From JACPVU01 sp964373255 (lineage in GTDB: Archaea > Aenigmatarchaeota > Aenigmatarchaeia > GW2011-AR5), in contig CAYJTG010000007.1 of NCBI GenBank assembly GCA_964373255.1, positions 1-64,000 on the forward strand: a DNA stretch of 64,000 nt, written 5' to 3'. Below, one piece after another: positions 18,056-25,991 of this stretch. Position numbers and translations under genes: made by a program. The notes below the pieces were generated by a model, which saw nothing but the letters and a program-made list of their open reading frames with translations, made no database searches and had not been told where the DNA came from. Numbering within the stretch: position 1 is the stretch's first letter; every line of letters begins with the position of its first letter.

Positions 18056-18832
18056 TTTTTTAATGGAAGACAATTTTACTTGGGAAGATTCTCCTTTGGC
18101 TTTGGCTAATCTGCTTTCAGCGGTTTTACAATATTCTTGAGAAATGTCAATATGAATGAAATTTCTACCTGTCTTTTGTGCGACAACTGCAACAGTGCCT
18201 GTACCGCCAAACATATCTAAAACTATATTTCCTCTGTAAGAATAGAATTTCATAAGGCGATAGATTAACTCCTCTGGAAATGGAGCGGGGTGGCCGTTTC
18301 TCTGTGTTTCTGGCGGAATATACCACATACCATCAGAGAATTTCATAAATTCTTCTTTTGTAATATCAGCATTTTTATCAAAGCCATCTAACCTATCGCC
18401 ATTTTTTGAGAATATCAAAATGTATTCCCACGATGGGACAATATGTGGATTTGCAGGGCTCTTGAAACTTCCCCAAGCGGTTCTTTTTAACATTGTTTGT
18501 TTGTACCAAATAATTTCTGTTCTAAATTTCATTCCAATTTTTCTCATCTGATTTGTAAAGTCGTGGTGTATTGGAACAAAATCTTTAATTCCTGTTGGGG
18601 CTATGTTCAAAGCGAATCTGCCACCCGTTACTAATACTCTCTGGGTTTCTATCCAAACTTTCTCTAACCAATCAAGATATTCCTTATAATCCATCTTGTC
18701 ATTATGATTATCATAATCTTTTCCAACATTGTAAGGCGGAGAGGTTATAGCTAAATGCACAGAATTGTCTGGCATTTTTTTCAGTGTTTCTAAAACATCT
18801 CCACAGACAATTTTATTAATAAAGGGGTTCAT
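18038..18832 (-). CDS. DNA methyltransferase of a type II restriction-modification system (beta class, N4/N6)
   Basis: A 264-residue enzyme. The catalytic motif TSPPYNVGK comes first (about residue 30) and the AdoMet-binding motif VLDMFGGTGTV near the C-terminus (about 205), the permuted order of beta-class amino-methyltransferases. It should protect the site cut by the neighbouring nuclease by methylating cytosine N4 or adenine N6. Its ATG overlaps the stop of a small ribbon-helix-helix gene (ATGA), showing translational coupling. Confidence 0.9.
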   Translation of the reverse strand: MNPFINKIVCGDVLETLKKMPDNSVHLAITSPPYNVGKDYDNHNDKMDYKEYLDWLEKVWIETQRVLVTGGRFALNIAPTGIKDFVPIHHDFTNQMRKIGMKFRTEIIWYKQTMLKRTAWGSFKSPANPHIVPSWEYILIFSKNGDRLDGFDKNADITKEEFMKFSDGMWYIPPETQRNGHPAPFPEELIYRLMKFYSYRGNIVLDMFGGTGTVAVVAQKTGRNFIHIDISQEYCKTAESRLAKAKGESSQVKLSSIKKLSVLH

Positions 18833-18987
18833 TTTTTAACACCACGATTATTTACTTCTTTCAATTTTTTGTATATGGCATTGTTTATAAAAGCTGTTAC
18901 AGTCGGGCTCTCATATTTATTGCCGTTCTTTTTAATCCAATCTTTTATTTCTTTCAAAAGACTATCATCAATTCTTACTGTAGCCAT
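18829..18987 (-). CDS. Ribbon-helix-helix regulator of the restriction-modification operon
   Basis: A 52-residue protein, MATVRIDDSLLKEIKDWIKK, then SPTVTAFINNAIYKKL, with a lysine-rich tail. The beta strand and two helices fit the ribbon-helix-helix fold. An AGGAG site lies eight bases before the ATG and the stop overlaps the methyltransferase start. It takes the place a controller (C) protein has in many restriction-modification systems, although those are helix-turn-helix proteins. An inverted repeat 24 bases upstream is its likely operator. Autorepression is inferred. Confidence 0.85.
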   Translation of the reverse strand: MATVRIDDSLLKEIKDWIKKNGNKYESPTVTAFINNAIYKKLKEVNNRGVKK

Positions 18988-19010
18988 TTTTCAATCTCCT
19001 ATACGACTTT

Positions 19011-19038
19011 TGTGATTATTATAATACAATTAATCACA
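19011..19038 (-). promoter_or_regulatory. Inverted-repeat operator of the restriction-modification regulator
   Basis: TGTGATTA and TAATCACA form a perfect 8-bp inverted repeat separated by 12 bases. It lies between a TATA-like GATTTAAATA (19042-19051, minus strand) and the start of the ribbon-helix-helix gene, overlapping the expected transcription start. A bound dimer pair would block initiation. Confidence 0.6.
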
Positions 19039-19045
19039 TATCTAT

Positions 19046-20179
19046 TTAAATCTTCCATTTGGATGCTTCTCTTAAGACAGTGCTCTGCCTGATGTATCTT
19101 TCCGGCCTTAGGACAAGCCTCGCATAAATATGGCTCAATGCAGAACTCATGTCCTCAAACTTCTTCGCCTTGCTTTTTAGCGCAGCCCTTACATGCTGGC
19201 GGACGAGCCACACGCCCAAAGGCACATAGCCGCGATAGCTTTCCCTGAATACAAGCACGCCTGCCTGTTTTTTCATGCTCCTTAATTTCTCGGCAGCCGC
19301 CAGCCTTGCCGAGTAGTAGCAGCCGCCCATGCCCGCATAGGTTTTGCGGCCTTCGTACGGTTCGCAATCGGCAAAGAGCATTTCTTCATTTCCGAAAACA
19401 TGGACAAACGCCTCGAGAAATTCGTATTTCCATTGAGAAGGGAAAAAAAGTATCATGAATCTGTTGTTCATCCCATAGAATTCATAGGCATAATATCCGT
19501 CGATTATTGGATTATTTTTTACTTCTTCTATCAGGTGTTTGCCAAGCATGTCATCCACAGCCGTTATCGACCATCTTGTCGGCACGAGCTTCCTGTTCTT
19601 TTCCACGCCAAAGGCCCCTGTGCTGAAGGCCTTCTGGATTGAGGAAACAAGCAGGCCTTTTTCGTACAGCGTGATGACAGCATTTTTAGAGAGCAGATCC
19701 GTGTCATAATACGCCTTTTCAAAGTGACGCTCCATCCTGATGTTGCCGGTCTTCACCTCTCTGATGGGCGCGCTCGGGCCATATGGCTGGATTTCTTCGT
19801 TGATAAACGTGCCCGTTGGTATCTTTGTGAATTGCGTCTCGACGTCGACAGAATGCCTTGCCAACGCGACCTCCTGCATATTTTCAACAAAGCTGTTTTT
19901 CTCCTTGACGTTGACGGCATATTTTCCCCTTACCAGCTGAATGCGGAAAGAAAGGATGTCTTCTGCTTTTTTATCGTGCCAGTCTTCAGGACGATCCATA
20001 ATTGATATATCGCCCTCTTCGACAGCCATCATCGGCCCTATGTTTACCTTTGGATAGCCATGCCTGCCGACAAAGACAGACGGCGGCGTTAATCCTTCCA
20101 TATGCTGCGACAGCACGACGGATTTCAGAGGGATTCTGCTATACAAGCGATTCAAGTAAGAAGCTTTTCCGCGGATCAT
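19046..20179 (-). CDS. nreA: Nre-family DNA repair protein
   Basis: A 377-residue protein with the family's conserved block PPSVFVGRHGYPKVNIGP near residues 32-50, then ISIMDRPEDWH. Archaeal Nre proteins act with PCNA in DNA damage repair. The N-terminal zinc motif of some members is missing. The C-terminus ends STVLREASKWKI, which is not a clear PCNA-interacting peptide. The start is the ATG at 20179. The promoter of the restriction-modification regulator overlaps its 3' end. Confidence 0.82.
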   Translation of the reverse strand: MIRGKASYLNRLYSRIPLKSVVLSQHMEGLTPPSVFVGRHGYPKVNIGPMMAVEEGDISIMDRPEDWHDKKAEDILSFRIQLVRGKYAVNVKEKNSFVENMQEVALARHSVDVETQFTKIPTGTFINEEIQPYGPSAPIREVKTGNIRMERHFEKAYYDTDLLSKNAVITLYEKGLLVSSIQKAFSTGAFGVEKNRKLVPTRWSITAVDDMLGKHLIEEVKNNPIIDGYYAYEFYGMNNRFMILFFPSQWKYEFLEAFVHVFGNEEMLFADCEPYEGRKTYAGMGGCYYSARLAAAEKLRSMKKQAGVLVFRESYRGYVPLGVWLVRQHVRAALKSKAKKFEDMSSALSHIYARLVLRPERYIRQSTVLREASKWKI

Positions 20180-20252
20180 ACTAATTAATTAACAGCAAAA
20201 ATAGAAATAGATGACGCGATTTTTTGATATACAAGATATTGTAGGGCTTCTA

Positions 20253-20345
20253 CAGTATCTCCGAAAGTTGGATTACTGCCTGTTGGCAGTAATCCTCTAC
20301 CGAGGTATACGCCAAGAGGCGTATACCTCACTTTCGGAGATACTA
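20253..20345. mobile_element. Three-way-junction palindrome, AGTATCTCC family, copy 2
   Basis: A perfect 14-bp outer stem (AGTATCTCCGAAAG/CTTTCGGAGATACT) encloses GGATTACTGCC-TGTT-GGCAGTAATCC, linker TCTACC, and GAGGTATACGCC-AAGA-GGCGTATACCTC. Flanking TTCTA at 20248-20252 and 20346-20350 is a 5-bp direct repeat. It is inverted relative to the copy at 3919. Its right target copy abuts the stop codon of the MazF-like gene. Confidence 0.8.
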
Positions 20346-20347
20346 TT

Positions 20348-20701
20348 CTAATTACTAGATCGCTTTATCAGTTTTTTAATTTCTTCGGTCAACATATCAA
20401 ACGTCTTGTTATTAACTTGTGCAAAGGATTTTGGAATAAGCTGCTTTTCAATGTGCACGATTTTATCTGCGCGAATCCTGCTTTTCACAGGCAATCTACC
20501 CGTTGTTATATTTGATTCGTCTATCAGTATTGTATAATCCTTTTCCTCTAATTTGGATGTAATAGCGCAAGCGACTACGTCAGGACTCTTTTTATTATAT
20601 TTATTATTTGAAATGACTACAGCGGGCCTAAATTTCCACTCTTTCATATCAGAATATGGAAACCTGACCCATACAATATCCTGCTGCCTTATTTCATCCA
20701 T
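20348..20701 (-). CDS. MazF/PemK-type endoribonuclease toxin
   Basis: A 117-residue protein with the PemK/MazF pattern: QQDIVWVRFPYSD, then FRPAVVISNNKYN, VVACAITSK and TGRLPVKSRIRADKI, ending in a helical dimer segment. These toxins cut mRNA at short sequences. It overlaps the upstream AbrB-type antitoxin by eight bases, the usual operon order. A palindromic element is inserted right at its stop codon. Confidence 0.88.
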   Translation of the reverse strand: MDEIRQQDIVWVRFPYSDMKEWKFRPAVVISNNKYNKKSPDVVACAITSKLEEKDYTILIDESNITTGRLPVKSRIRADKIVHIEKQLIPKSFAQVNNKTFDMLTEEIKKLIKRSSN

Positions 20702-20987
20702 TCAAATCATCTTTGGCGAATTTGTCCCATATTTCGTCTTCCTTGTTCCATGCGCGTTTCAAGGCTTCTGCCCCTATCGCTTTCCAGAATAAATCTTCGT
20801 CAAGTACGTCAAGCACTTCGGATTCCCTTTTAATAACAATTTCTCCGCCCTTCTCTATTATGACTAATGTCGTTTCATTTTCTATACCCATATCTTTTCG
20901 GATATCCTCTGGTATCACTATCTGACCGCGTTCGTTTACTGTAACCGTTCTGATTTTGTCAGATTTCTTATTAATCATACTAATCAT
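20694..20987 (-). CDS. AbrB/MazE-type antitoxin
   Basis: A 97-residue protein. Residues 13-50 form the SpoVT/AbrB swapped-hairpin domain (TVTVNERGQIVIPEDIRKDMGI, a beta-alpha-beta pattern). The acidic C-terminal half (EVLDVLDEDLFW, KFAKDDLNG) would wrap the toxin. It is upstream of, and overlaps, the MazF-like gene. It probably represses its own promoter. Confidence 0.88.
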   Translation of the reverse strand: MISMINKKSDKIRTVTVNERGQIVIPEDIRKDMGIENETTLVIIEKGGEIVIKRESEVLDVLDEDLFWKAIGAEALKRAWNKEDEIWDKFAKDDLNG

Positions 20988-21035
20988 ATTATTCTGATTA
21001 CTATTAAAAGATTTCTATGATCGTGTATAATCAGG

Positions 21036-21100
21036 GCAATCTTCTGAAAGCACGAGTTCAAAAATAAATCATCAAATAAAGGATTTCATTTTTCATGCAG
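21036..21100 (-). repeat. Type A palindrome remnant
   Basis: The minus strand reads AAATGAAATCC, TTTATTTGATGATTTATT, then TTGAACTCG. The borders match the type A/B palindromes of the 37.8-38.1 kb cluster but the inner hairpin is gone. It is upstream of the histone-fold gene. Confidence 0.4.
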
Positions 21101-21112
21101 CGCAGGAAGCCA

Positions 21113-21125
21113 AAGGCTTAAATAT
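21113..21125 (+). promoter_or_regulatory. TATA-like element of the histone-fold gene
   Basis: GGCTTAAATATGC lies about 50 bases before the ATG, which would leave a leader of about 25 bases containing the strong GAGGTGAG ribosome binding site at 21160-21167. Confidence 0.45.
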
Positions 21126-21170
21126 GCCGCAATCAAAGCTAATGAAATCAGATATTTGTGAGGTGAGATT

Positions 21171-21341
21171 ATGGGACGAGTAGTCGAGTCAAACGTGAAG
21201 CAGCAGATAAAGGCTGCTGAGATGAACTGCGCGGGCGACTTTTGCGATGCGCTCGACAAGAAGGTGGAACAAGTAATAACAGAGGCAATAGCGCGCGCAA
21301 AAACCAACGACCGCAAAACAGTAAGGGCAGGCGATCTGTAA
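21171..21341 (+). CDS. DUF1931-type histone-fold protein
   Basis: A 56-residue protein, MGRVVESNVKQQIKAAEMN, CAGDFCDALDKKVEQVI, then AKTNDRKTVRAGDL. The ending R-K-T-V-R-x-x-D-L and the long central helix match the single histone fold of DUF1931 proteins. Such proteins bind DNA as dimers and are found in archaea and some bacteria. It has a strong GAGGTGAG site. Two cysteines (20 and 25) are unusual for a histone and could form a redox-sensitive link. Confidence 0.82.
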   Translation: MGRVVESNVKQQIKAAEMNCAGDFCDALDKKVEQVITEAIARAKTNDRKTVRAGDL

Positions 21342-21344
21342 GAA

Positions 21345-21788
21345 TCAGGACGCCTTTCTTTCATGAAGTTTTTTTTCAACTTTTTCTATTAATTCTTTTT
21401 CATACTTGAATTTATCACCTGTCAAAATAACATCGTCAAATAGGTTCCGGAGGCAACTTATTATTCCTGATTTCTGACTGTCAACAATACAGATAGTTTG
21501 GGTCTCCATTAATTTGTCATGAAACTGGTGCATGACACCAAAAGAGCTGTAAGAATCTGCGCTTTCTGGGGCTTTTGTCACACGTTTTTTCTTTTTTCCA
21601 TCTTTCCCGTACTCTCTTATTACGAGCAGGTCATACTTATCACTGCATAGCTCATTAACAAATTCCTTGATAGAACTTGATAGGCTGACATCATAACCGC
21701 GCTCTTTGAGCGTATTATCTATATAGAGTATGCTATCTACATCCGTGCTGAAAACCAATATTTTTGCCCTTCTGGAATATGACATCAA
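21345..21788 (-). CDS. Hypothetical protein with receiver-like fold
   Basis: A 147-residue protein whose first 60 residues (AKILVFSTDVDSILYIDNTL, ERGYDV, KYDLLVIREYG) follow the beta-alpha order of a response-regulator receiver. The usual phospho-acceptor Asp is not in place. A Lys-rich loop (GKKKKRVTK) interrupts the middle. No output domain is present. A protein of similar type is encoded inside the ribosomal operon at 56043. It converges on the histone-fold gene with a 3-base gap. Function is unknown. Confidence 0.6.
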   Translation of the reverse strand: MMSYSRRAKILVFSTDVDSILYIDNTLKERGYDVSLSSSIKEFVNELCSDKYDLLVIREYGKDGKKKKRVTKAPESADSYSSFGVMHQFHDKLMETQTICIVDSQKSGIISCLRNLFDDVILTGDKFKYEKELIEKVEKKLHERKAS

Positions 21789-21859
21789 GTATCAGTAAAA
21801 CGATAAAATTAATAAAATCTAGAAATAACATGCCCAAAATTCTTACTGGATATTTTGCC

Positions 21860-22018
21860 TTATTTTCCTGCCAGTTTTCGCGATTTTACAAATGCCCAGA
21901 TCTTCTTTGTCATTTCGCTTGGCGCAAGATCATTCTTTCCAAAGACCTGTTCCACTGTTTCTGTGCGTCCCTTGAAGTTTATCTTGTATCCACCAAATGC
22001 CGCCTTTTTTGCTGCCAC
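21860..22018 (-). CDS. SWIB-like mini-protein
   Basis: A 52-residue protein starting at a GTG at 22018, with GAGGAG about ten bases upstream. The second half, LAPSEMTKKIWAFVKSRKLAG, strongly resembles the core helix of SWIB/MDM2 domains, which are chromatin-associated in eukaryotes and some bacteria. The N-terminal part is basic (VAAKKAAFGGYKINFKG). It may bind DNA or RNA alongside the nearby histone-fold protein. The family name is an inference. Confidence 0.65.
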   Translation of the reverse strand: MAAKKAAFGGYKINFKGRTETVEQVFGKNDLAPSEMTKKIWAFVKSRKLAGK

Positions 22019-22145
22019 TAAAATCAACTCCTCTTTTCTTCATTCACACCCTAATTCTTATTATGTTCTTATTATGTAATTAATTCGAATCTGATTTAAA
22101 GGTTTTTACGAGGTAAAAATAGCCCTTGAGAAGTGACAATTATTT

Positions 22146-22493
22146 CTAAACCGTCTCGCCGCGGTGTATCTTTGCTGTCGACGGCGTGACAATGATCCAT
22201 TCCTCTCCAACACCCGCGATGTCGCCGTTGAACATGGAACACGACGTGCGTATCTTTGATATGGAATGTTTCAGTTCGTCCAGGTTCTGCTCTTTCAGCT
22301 CTTTTATGCGCGCGATCACGATGTTCCCGCTCCTGACCTTCTTTATTATGCGGTCTGCGTCAGAGAGCATCTGCAACTTGTCGACAACAACCGTCGCCGA
22401 AGAAACAGGCTCTTCCGAAGCAGGCAGCTCTGCAAGCTCTTCCATCTGAGGCTGCTCCTCTTTCTTTTTGAAAAGGTTTCCGAATATTGACAT
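22146..22493 (-). CDS. sepF: Cell division protein SepF
   Basis: A 115-residue protein. The N-terminal MSIFGNLFKKK is an amphipathic membrane-binding helix, followed by an acidic linker and the SepF domain (about 40-115: VVVDKLQML, SGNIVIARIKEL, CSMFNGDIAGVG). Archaeal SepF tethers FtsZ to the membrane. The start at 22493 is chosen because it begins the amphipathic helix; the longer reading starts upstream without a domain. Confidence 0.9.
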   Translation of the reverse strand: MSIFGNLFKKKEEQPQMEELAELPASEEPVSSATVVVDKLQMLSDADRIIKKVRSGNIVIARIKELKEQNLDELKHSISKIRTSCSMFNGDIAGVGEEWIIVTPSTAKIHRGETV

Positions 22494-22680
22494 GGTATCG
22501 CAAAATAATAATTCTTTCAGATACTTAAAGCTTTCATATCGTACGTGAGTTAAGTACATCATACGTGTGCAATTACGCCACAATCACAGAAATTACGCTT
22601 CAATTACAAAAATCATGCGTTCCTGAAGAGATTACAAATAAAAGCTTTCCTCTAGTATTATTGTAACAGCGATGATAACT

Positions 22681-22806
22681 ATGGCGTTCTACAAAGAGCT
22701 CATGGACAAGAGGCTGAAGCCAAGGTGCCTCATGTGCGAGGGCGAGATCGAGCGATCCAACATGGGCGGCATATGCAACACCTGCAAGGACAAGCTGAAG
22801 AGGTGA
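22681..22806 (+). CDS. Zinc-ribbon mini-protein
   Basis: A 41-residue protein with CLMC and CNTC pairs (residues 16-19 and 32-35), enough for one zinc ribbon, and basic ends. An in-frame ATG at 22672 could add three residues. Its role is unknown; such ribbons often bind RNA or act as ribosome- or transcription-associated factors. It is divergent from sepF and converges on the MFS gene. Confidence 0.7.
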   Translation: MAFYKELMDKRLKPRCLMCEGEIERSNMGGICNTCKDKLKR

Positions 22807-22811
22807 AATTG

Positions 22812-24281
22812 TCAGCTTCTCTTCATCTTTATCTTGTACCTGATCTTCCTGAGCTCATTCTTGAATTCTCTTTCTATCTCATAAGGGTATCGGAACGTGT
22901 AGTGAATTGCATTGTTTATGCCTTTCACGGGCTCAACCGCCATGGCCTGCCAGAAAACGTACTGGACGGGCACGGCTTTGCTGTGTTCGACATCGATCTC
23001 CGGTATCTGCGGCACAACGATGAGCGTGGCCACCCTTATAAGGAACGATATAAGAAATACTATCTGCAGCCCTCCGAATATAAGAAGCGTTTGGCCCTCG
23101 TATAAGGTTGCAAGTAATCCGCCGCTCAGCGCACCCAGAACCACGCCAATGCCTACAAAGAAGTTGTGGTTTGCGACGTACTGCGGCCTTCGCTCGCTCG
23201 GCGTTATGTCAATAAGGTAGTTGAAAGCCACCTGGTCAAAACCAGAAAATATAAAGCCCTCGTATATCATGACCAGTGCTATTGTCAATGGATCAGAAAC
23301 AAACATCCATATCAATGGCACAAATATTGCAAAAAATGACGTGACAATAAATATCTTCCTGCTTCCGTAGCGGTCGTTCAGGCGACCCCAGTATTTGAAG
23401 GAAACTATGCGCGCGAATGCCCCAAGAATGGCGAGCACGCCAAACATGATATAGCTGATATTCAAATCTCTGAGCATGTAGACCGCATAGAATGGGCCTG
23501 ACACTGCAATCGCGAAGCTCATGACCATGAGATAGACGGTGAATATTGCCAGGCCCCTGTTGGCTGCCAGGGAGCTCCTCCAGTATTTCGGGTTTACGGC
23601 AAACCTGTGCTTATAGTGATATACACGCTGCATGGGCGGCTCGTACATCTTGAGGAAATACGGTATCGCTATAGCACTTAGAATTATGTAGATTAGAAAT
23701 ATTGTTGAAAAGCCGTAATAGGTGAGTATGACGCCTGCAAGAAGAGTCATGATTATTCCGGCGAGGCTTGTCACCATGTTCCGCGAGCCGAAATAGCGGC
23801 CACGAATTTTTAGCGGCACGATATCGCCCATCATGCTGGCCCACGCAGGCGACCTCAGCCCCATTGCAAACGTGAGCAAGGCGACAAGCAGGATCAGCAT
23901 GAAAACTGCATTCGTGACGCTGAAGAACGCCAGAAATGCAACAGGTATCCAGAGTATAACCTTTCCGAAAAGCTGCGAGAACATCCAGATAGCTTTCCGC
24001 GAATAGTATTCGGTCAGGATTGCGCCAGGTATCTGAGACAGCGTGGACGCAAGGTTCTGCACAGCTGTAAGAATGCCGACGTCTGCCGACGTCGCGCGAA
24101 GCGAAAGCGCAAAGGGCACGAGGTACGTGCTGTTGATATTGCCGGAGGCCGTGTTGAATATTCCTTCCATTGTAGAATAGTGAAGGCTGTCGGCAACTCT
24201 TCTGTCCTCGGTCAGTTCTTCTTTGGTCACGGATCCTTTGATAAGAACCTTTTTGCTGATAGAATCAATCTTGTCGGCCAT
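22812..24281 (-). CDS. MFS transporter
   Basis: About 489 residues with 12 predicted membrane helices and the cytoplasmic loop motif GRYFGSRNM between helices, plus a second loop (GRLNDRYGSRKIF) between helices 8 and 9, as in the major facilitator superfamily. The start MADKIDS at 24281 sits just after a TATA-like CTTTATTATTG; an ATG at 24296 is the alternative. The substrate cannot be read. A conserved N-terminal extension (about 45 residues) precedes the first helix. Confidence 0.88.
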   Translation of the reverse strand: MADKIDSISKKVLIKGSVTKEELTEDRRVADSLHYSTMEGIFNTASGNINSTYLVPFALSLRATSADVGILTAVQNLASTLSQIPGAILTEYYSRKAIWMFSQLFGKVILWIPVAFLAFFSVTNAVFMLILLVALLTFAMGLRSPAWASMMGDIVPLKIRGRYFGSRNMVTSLAGIIMTLLAGVILTYYGFSTIFLIYIILSAIAIPYFLKMYEPPMQRVYHYKHRFAVNPKYWRSSLAANRGLAIFTVYLMVMSFAIAVSGPFYAVYMLRDLNISYIMFGVLAILGAFARIVSFKYWGRLNDRYGSRKIFIVTSFFAIFVPLIWMFVSDPLTIALVMIYEGFIFSGFDQVAFNYLIDITPSERRPQYVANHNFFVGIGVVLGALSGGLLATLYEGQTLLIFGGLQIVFLISFLIRVATLIVVPQIPEIDVEHSKAVPVQYVFWQAMAVEPVKGINNAIHYTFRYPYEIEREFKNELRKIRYKIKMKRS

Positions 24282-24321
24282 GAAGAGTATTTGCATTCAT
24301 TGCAATAATAAAGATTTCTGT

Positions 24322-24368
24322 GAAATGAAATCCCCTTTATAGCCACCGACTTGAGGATTTCTTATTGT
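24322..24368. repeat. Type A palindrome, degenerate
   Basis: GAAATGAAATCCCC, then TTTATAGCC, ACCGACTT, and GAGGATTTC. Outer arms GAAATCC/GGATTTC pair as in the element at 37788, but the inner stem has decayed. It lies between the divergent MFS and THUMP genes and may overlap their promoters. Confidence 0.45.
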
Positions 24369-24421
24369 TTCAGTCAAGCATTAAAAGATTTGATGCTAAT
24401 CTAATTTTGGAAGTGGTAAAT

Positions 24422-24937
24422 ATGGACGCGAACCTGATCGTCACCTACGATCCTACGCACGCGGGCAAGGCACAGGAAGAAATAAAGGATCTTCTTGAGC
24501 AGTTTGGCGGCGCGCAGTTCATGGAGAGCGGCTTTGAAGGCATTTGTTTACTGCACACAAAGCAGGACTCAAAAAAAATAGTGAGAGCCCTGACGGATAC
24601 GTGCAGGGAAGAGCCCTACAAGTTCAAGTACACCTCACGCTGGATCCCGATAGAAGCGTGGTGCAAGTCGACAATGGAAGAAATGACAAAAGCCATAAAA
24701 AAGGTCGACGAAAGGATGAAAAACGACCAGTCATGGAAAATCGACATAGGAAAGCGCGGCTACGAAGGCGACACCATGGATTTGGTCGTGAAGCTGACAG
24801 AGCATATAGACAAGCCAAAAGTAGACCTGAAAAATCCTGACAAGATCGTGAAGGTGGAGATCGTTGGCGACAAAGCCGGCGTATCGCTGATCGACGCGGG
24901 TGAATACCTGAATGTCGCCAGGATGAAAACAGCCTAA
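24422..24937 (+). CDS. THUMP-domain RNA-binding protein (Tan1-like)
   Basis: A 171-residue protein from the ATG at 24422, preceded by GGAAGTGGT. The first 60 residues (NLIVTYDPTHAGKAQEEI, GFEGICLLHT) form the NFLD part and the rest the THUMP fold (WKIDIGKRGYEGDTMDLV, DKIVKVEIVGDKAGVSLI). In eukaryotes and archaea stand-alone THUMP proteins such as Tan1 help acetylate tRNA cytidine 12. That role is inferred. It adds to other tRNA-processing genes in this window. Confidence 0.82.
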   Translation: MDANLIVTYDPTHAGKAQEEIKDLLEQFGGAQFMESGFEGICLLHTKQDSKKIVRALTDTCREEPYKFKYTSRWIPIEAWCKSTMEEMTKAIKKVDERMKNDQSWKIDIGKRGYEGDTMDLVVKLTEHIDKPKVDLKNPDKIVKVEIVGDKAGVSLIDAGEYLNVARMKTA

Positions 24938-24978
24938 GAAAGAAAAACAGTGCGCAAAAAACATACGAATTATAATAT

Positions 24979-25626
24979 CTATTTTTCCTTAGTCAATATT
25001 CTTTTTGTTATTTTGAAGTGCATCTTTGCTATCATCGTGAGTATTTCTTCTCCGTGGCGCTCGATCATGATCTTTGCCGCGTCTTCGACGTGTGTGGCGC
25101 CTTTCGGAAGCTTGTAGTCTACTTCTAACGAGAGTTTCTTGAGCGTCTTGAGAAACTCGGCCCTTGCAAGTATCGAGGCAGCCGCAACTGCAATATCGCT
25201 CTCAGCCCGGATCATCTGTATTATTTTGGCTTTCTTGCCGTTTTCCATAAGCGCGTCCTTCAGGAATCGCTCTTCGCCAAACTTGTCTGTGATAACATAG
25301 TCGCAATGGTTTTTTCCAAGAAGGTTTTCGATGACCCGCGCGTGCCCCCACGCGAGAAGCTTGTTGAGCCCTTTTGGGCCGAATTTTTTGTATAGCTGGT
25401 TGTATTTTTCAGGCGAAATTTTTACAACATCATACTTGCAGATTTTCTTTATCTGTGTAGCCAGTTTTAACGCAGAAAAATCGAGGAGCTTTTTTGAGTC
25501 CTTCACGCCCAAAGCGCGCAGCTTTTTTTCTGTCTCATCGTCAACGAGCACGCCTGCTATAACCAGGTACCCGAAATAGTCGCCCTTTCCGGACTCGTCG
25601 ACACCGATATGGGTCTTAGATATCAT
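24979..25626 (-). CDS. rnhC: Ribonuclease HIII-like enzyme
   Basis: A 215-residue nuclease that removes RNA from RNA-DNA hybrids. The first motif is GVDESGKGDYFGYLV (RNase HIII form) rather than the GIDEAGRGP form of RNase HII. Further acidic residues are in CDYVITDKFG and RAESDIAVAAAS. It lacks the N-terminal TBP-like domain of bacterial RNase HIII. HIII types are uncommon in archaea, which usually have HII. Confidence 0.88.
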   Translation of the reverse strand: MISKTHIGVDESGKGDYFGYLVIAGVLVDDETEKKLRALGVKDSKKLLDFSALKLATQIKKICKYDVVKISPEKYNQLYKKFGPKGLNKLLAWGHARVIENLLGKNHCDYVITDKFGEERFLKDALMENGKKAKIIQMIRAESDIAVAAASILARAEFLKTLKKLSLEVDYKLPKGATHVEDAAKIMIERHGEEILTMIAKMHFKITKRILTKEK

Positions 25627-25697
25627 TAATAATAAGTGTGGGTAAAATAATTATAAATAGCAAGAAAATTGATACTGTCAACTTAAGGGTGGTTAAC

Positions 25698-25988
25698 ATG
25701 GGTCTAGCTGATATAATACTCCGCAGGAAATCTGTCTACAAGCTCAGGAAGGTATACGACCGCCTTCGTGAAAAGATGGACAAAGAGCCAGACATGAACG
25801 TGCGCCTGACTGTTCTTCAATCGCTTGACAAGATCGAGACTCATATCATCCAGCTCGAAGAGGGAATCACACCGGACTTCCAGAAAAGGCGCCTGATGAA
25901 ATACGTAGACGAGAGTCTGAAGAAGGTGAAAAGAATGGTAAAAGACAGGAGCTACGTAGAGTCCATGATAAAGCCCGAGAAGAGATAA
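25698..25988 (+). CDS. Hypothetical helical protein
   Basis: A 96-residue protein from the ATG at 25698, which has GGTGGT seven bases upstream; a longer reading from 25638 lacks such a site. It is highly charged and helical (KSVYKLRKVYDRLREKM, RRLMKYVDESLKKVKRM). I do not recognise it. A 131-bp palindromic element is inserted right at its stop codon, whose TAA lies within the 9-bp target duplication. Confidence 0.65.
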   Translation: MGLADIILRRKSVYKLRKVYDRLREKMDKEPDMNVRLTVLQSLDKIETHIIQLEEGITPDFQKRRLMKYVDESLKKVKRMVKDRSYVESMIKPEKR

Positions 25989-25991
25989 TTC

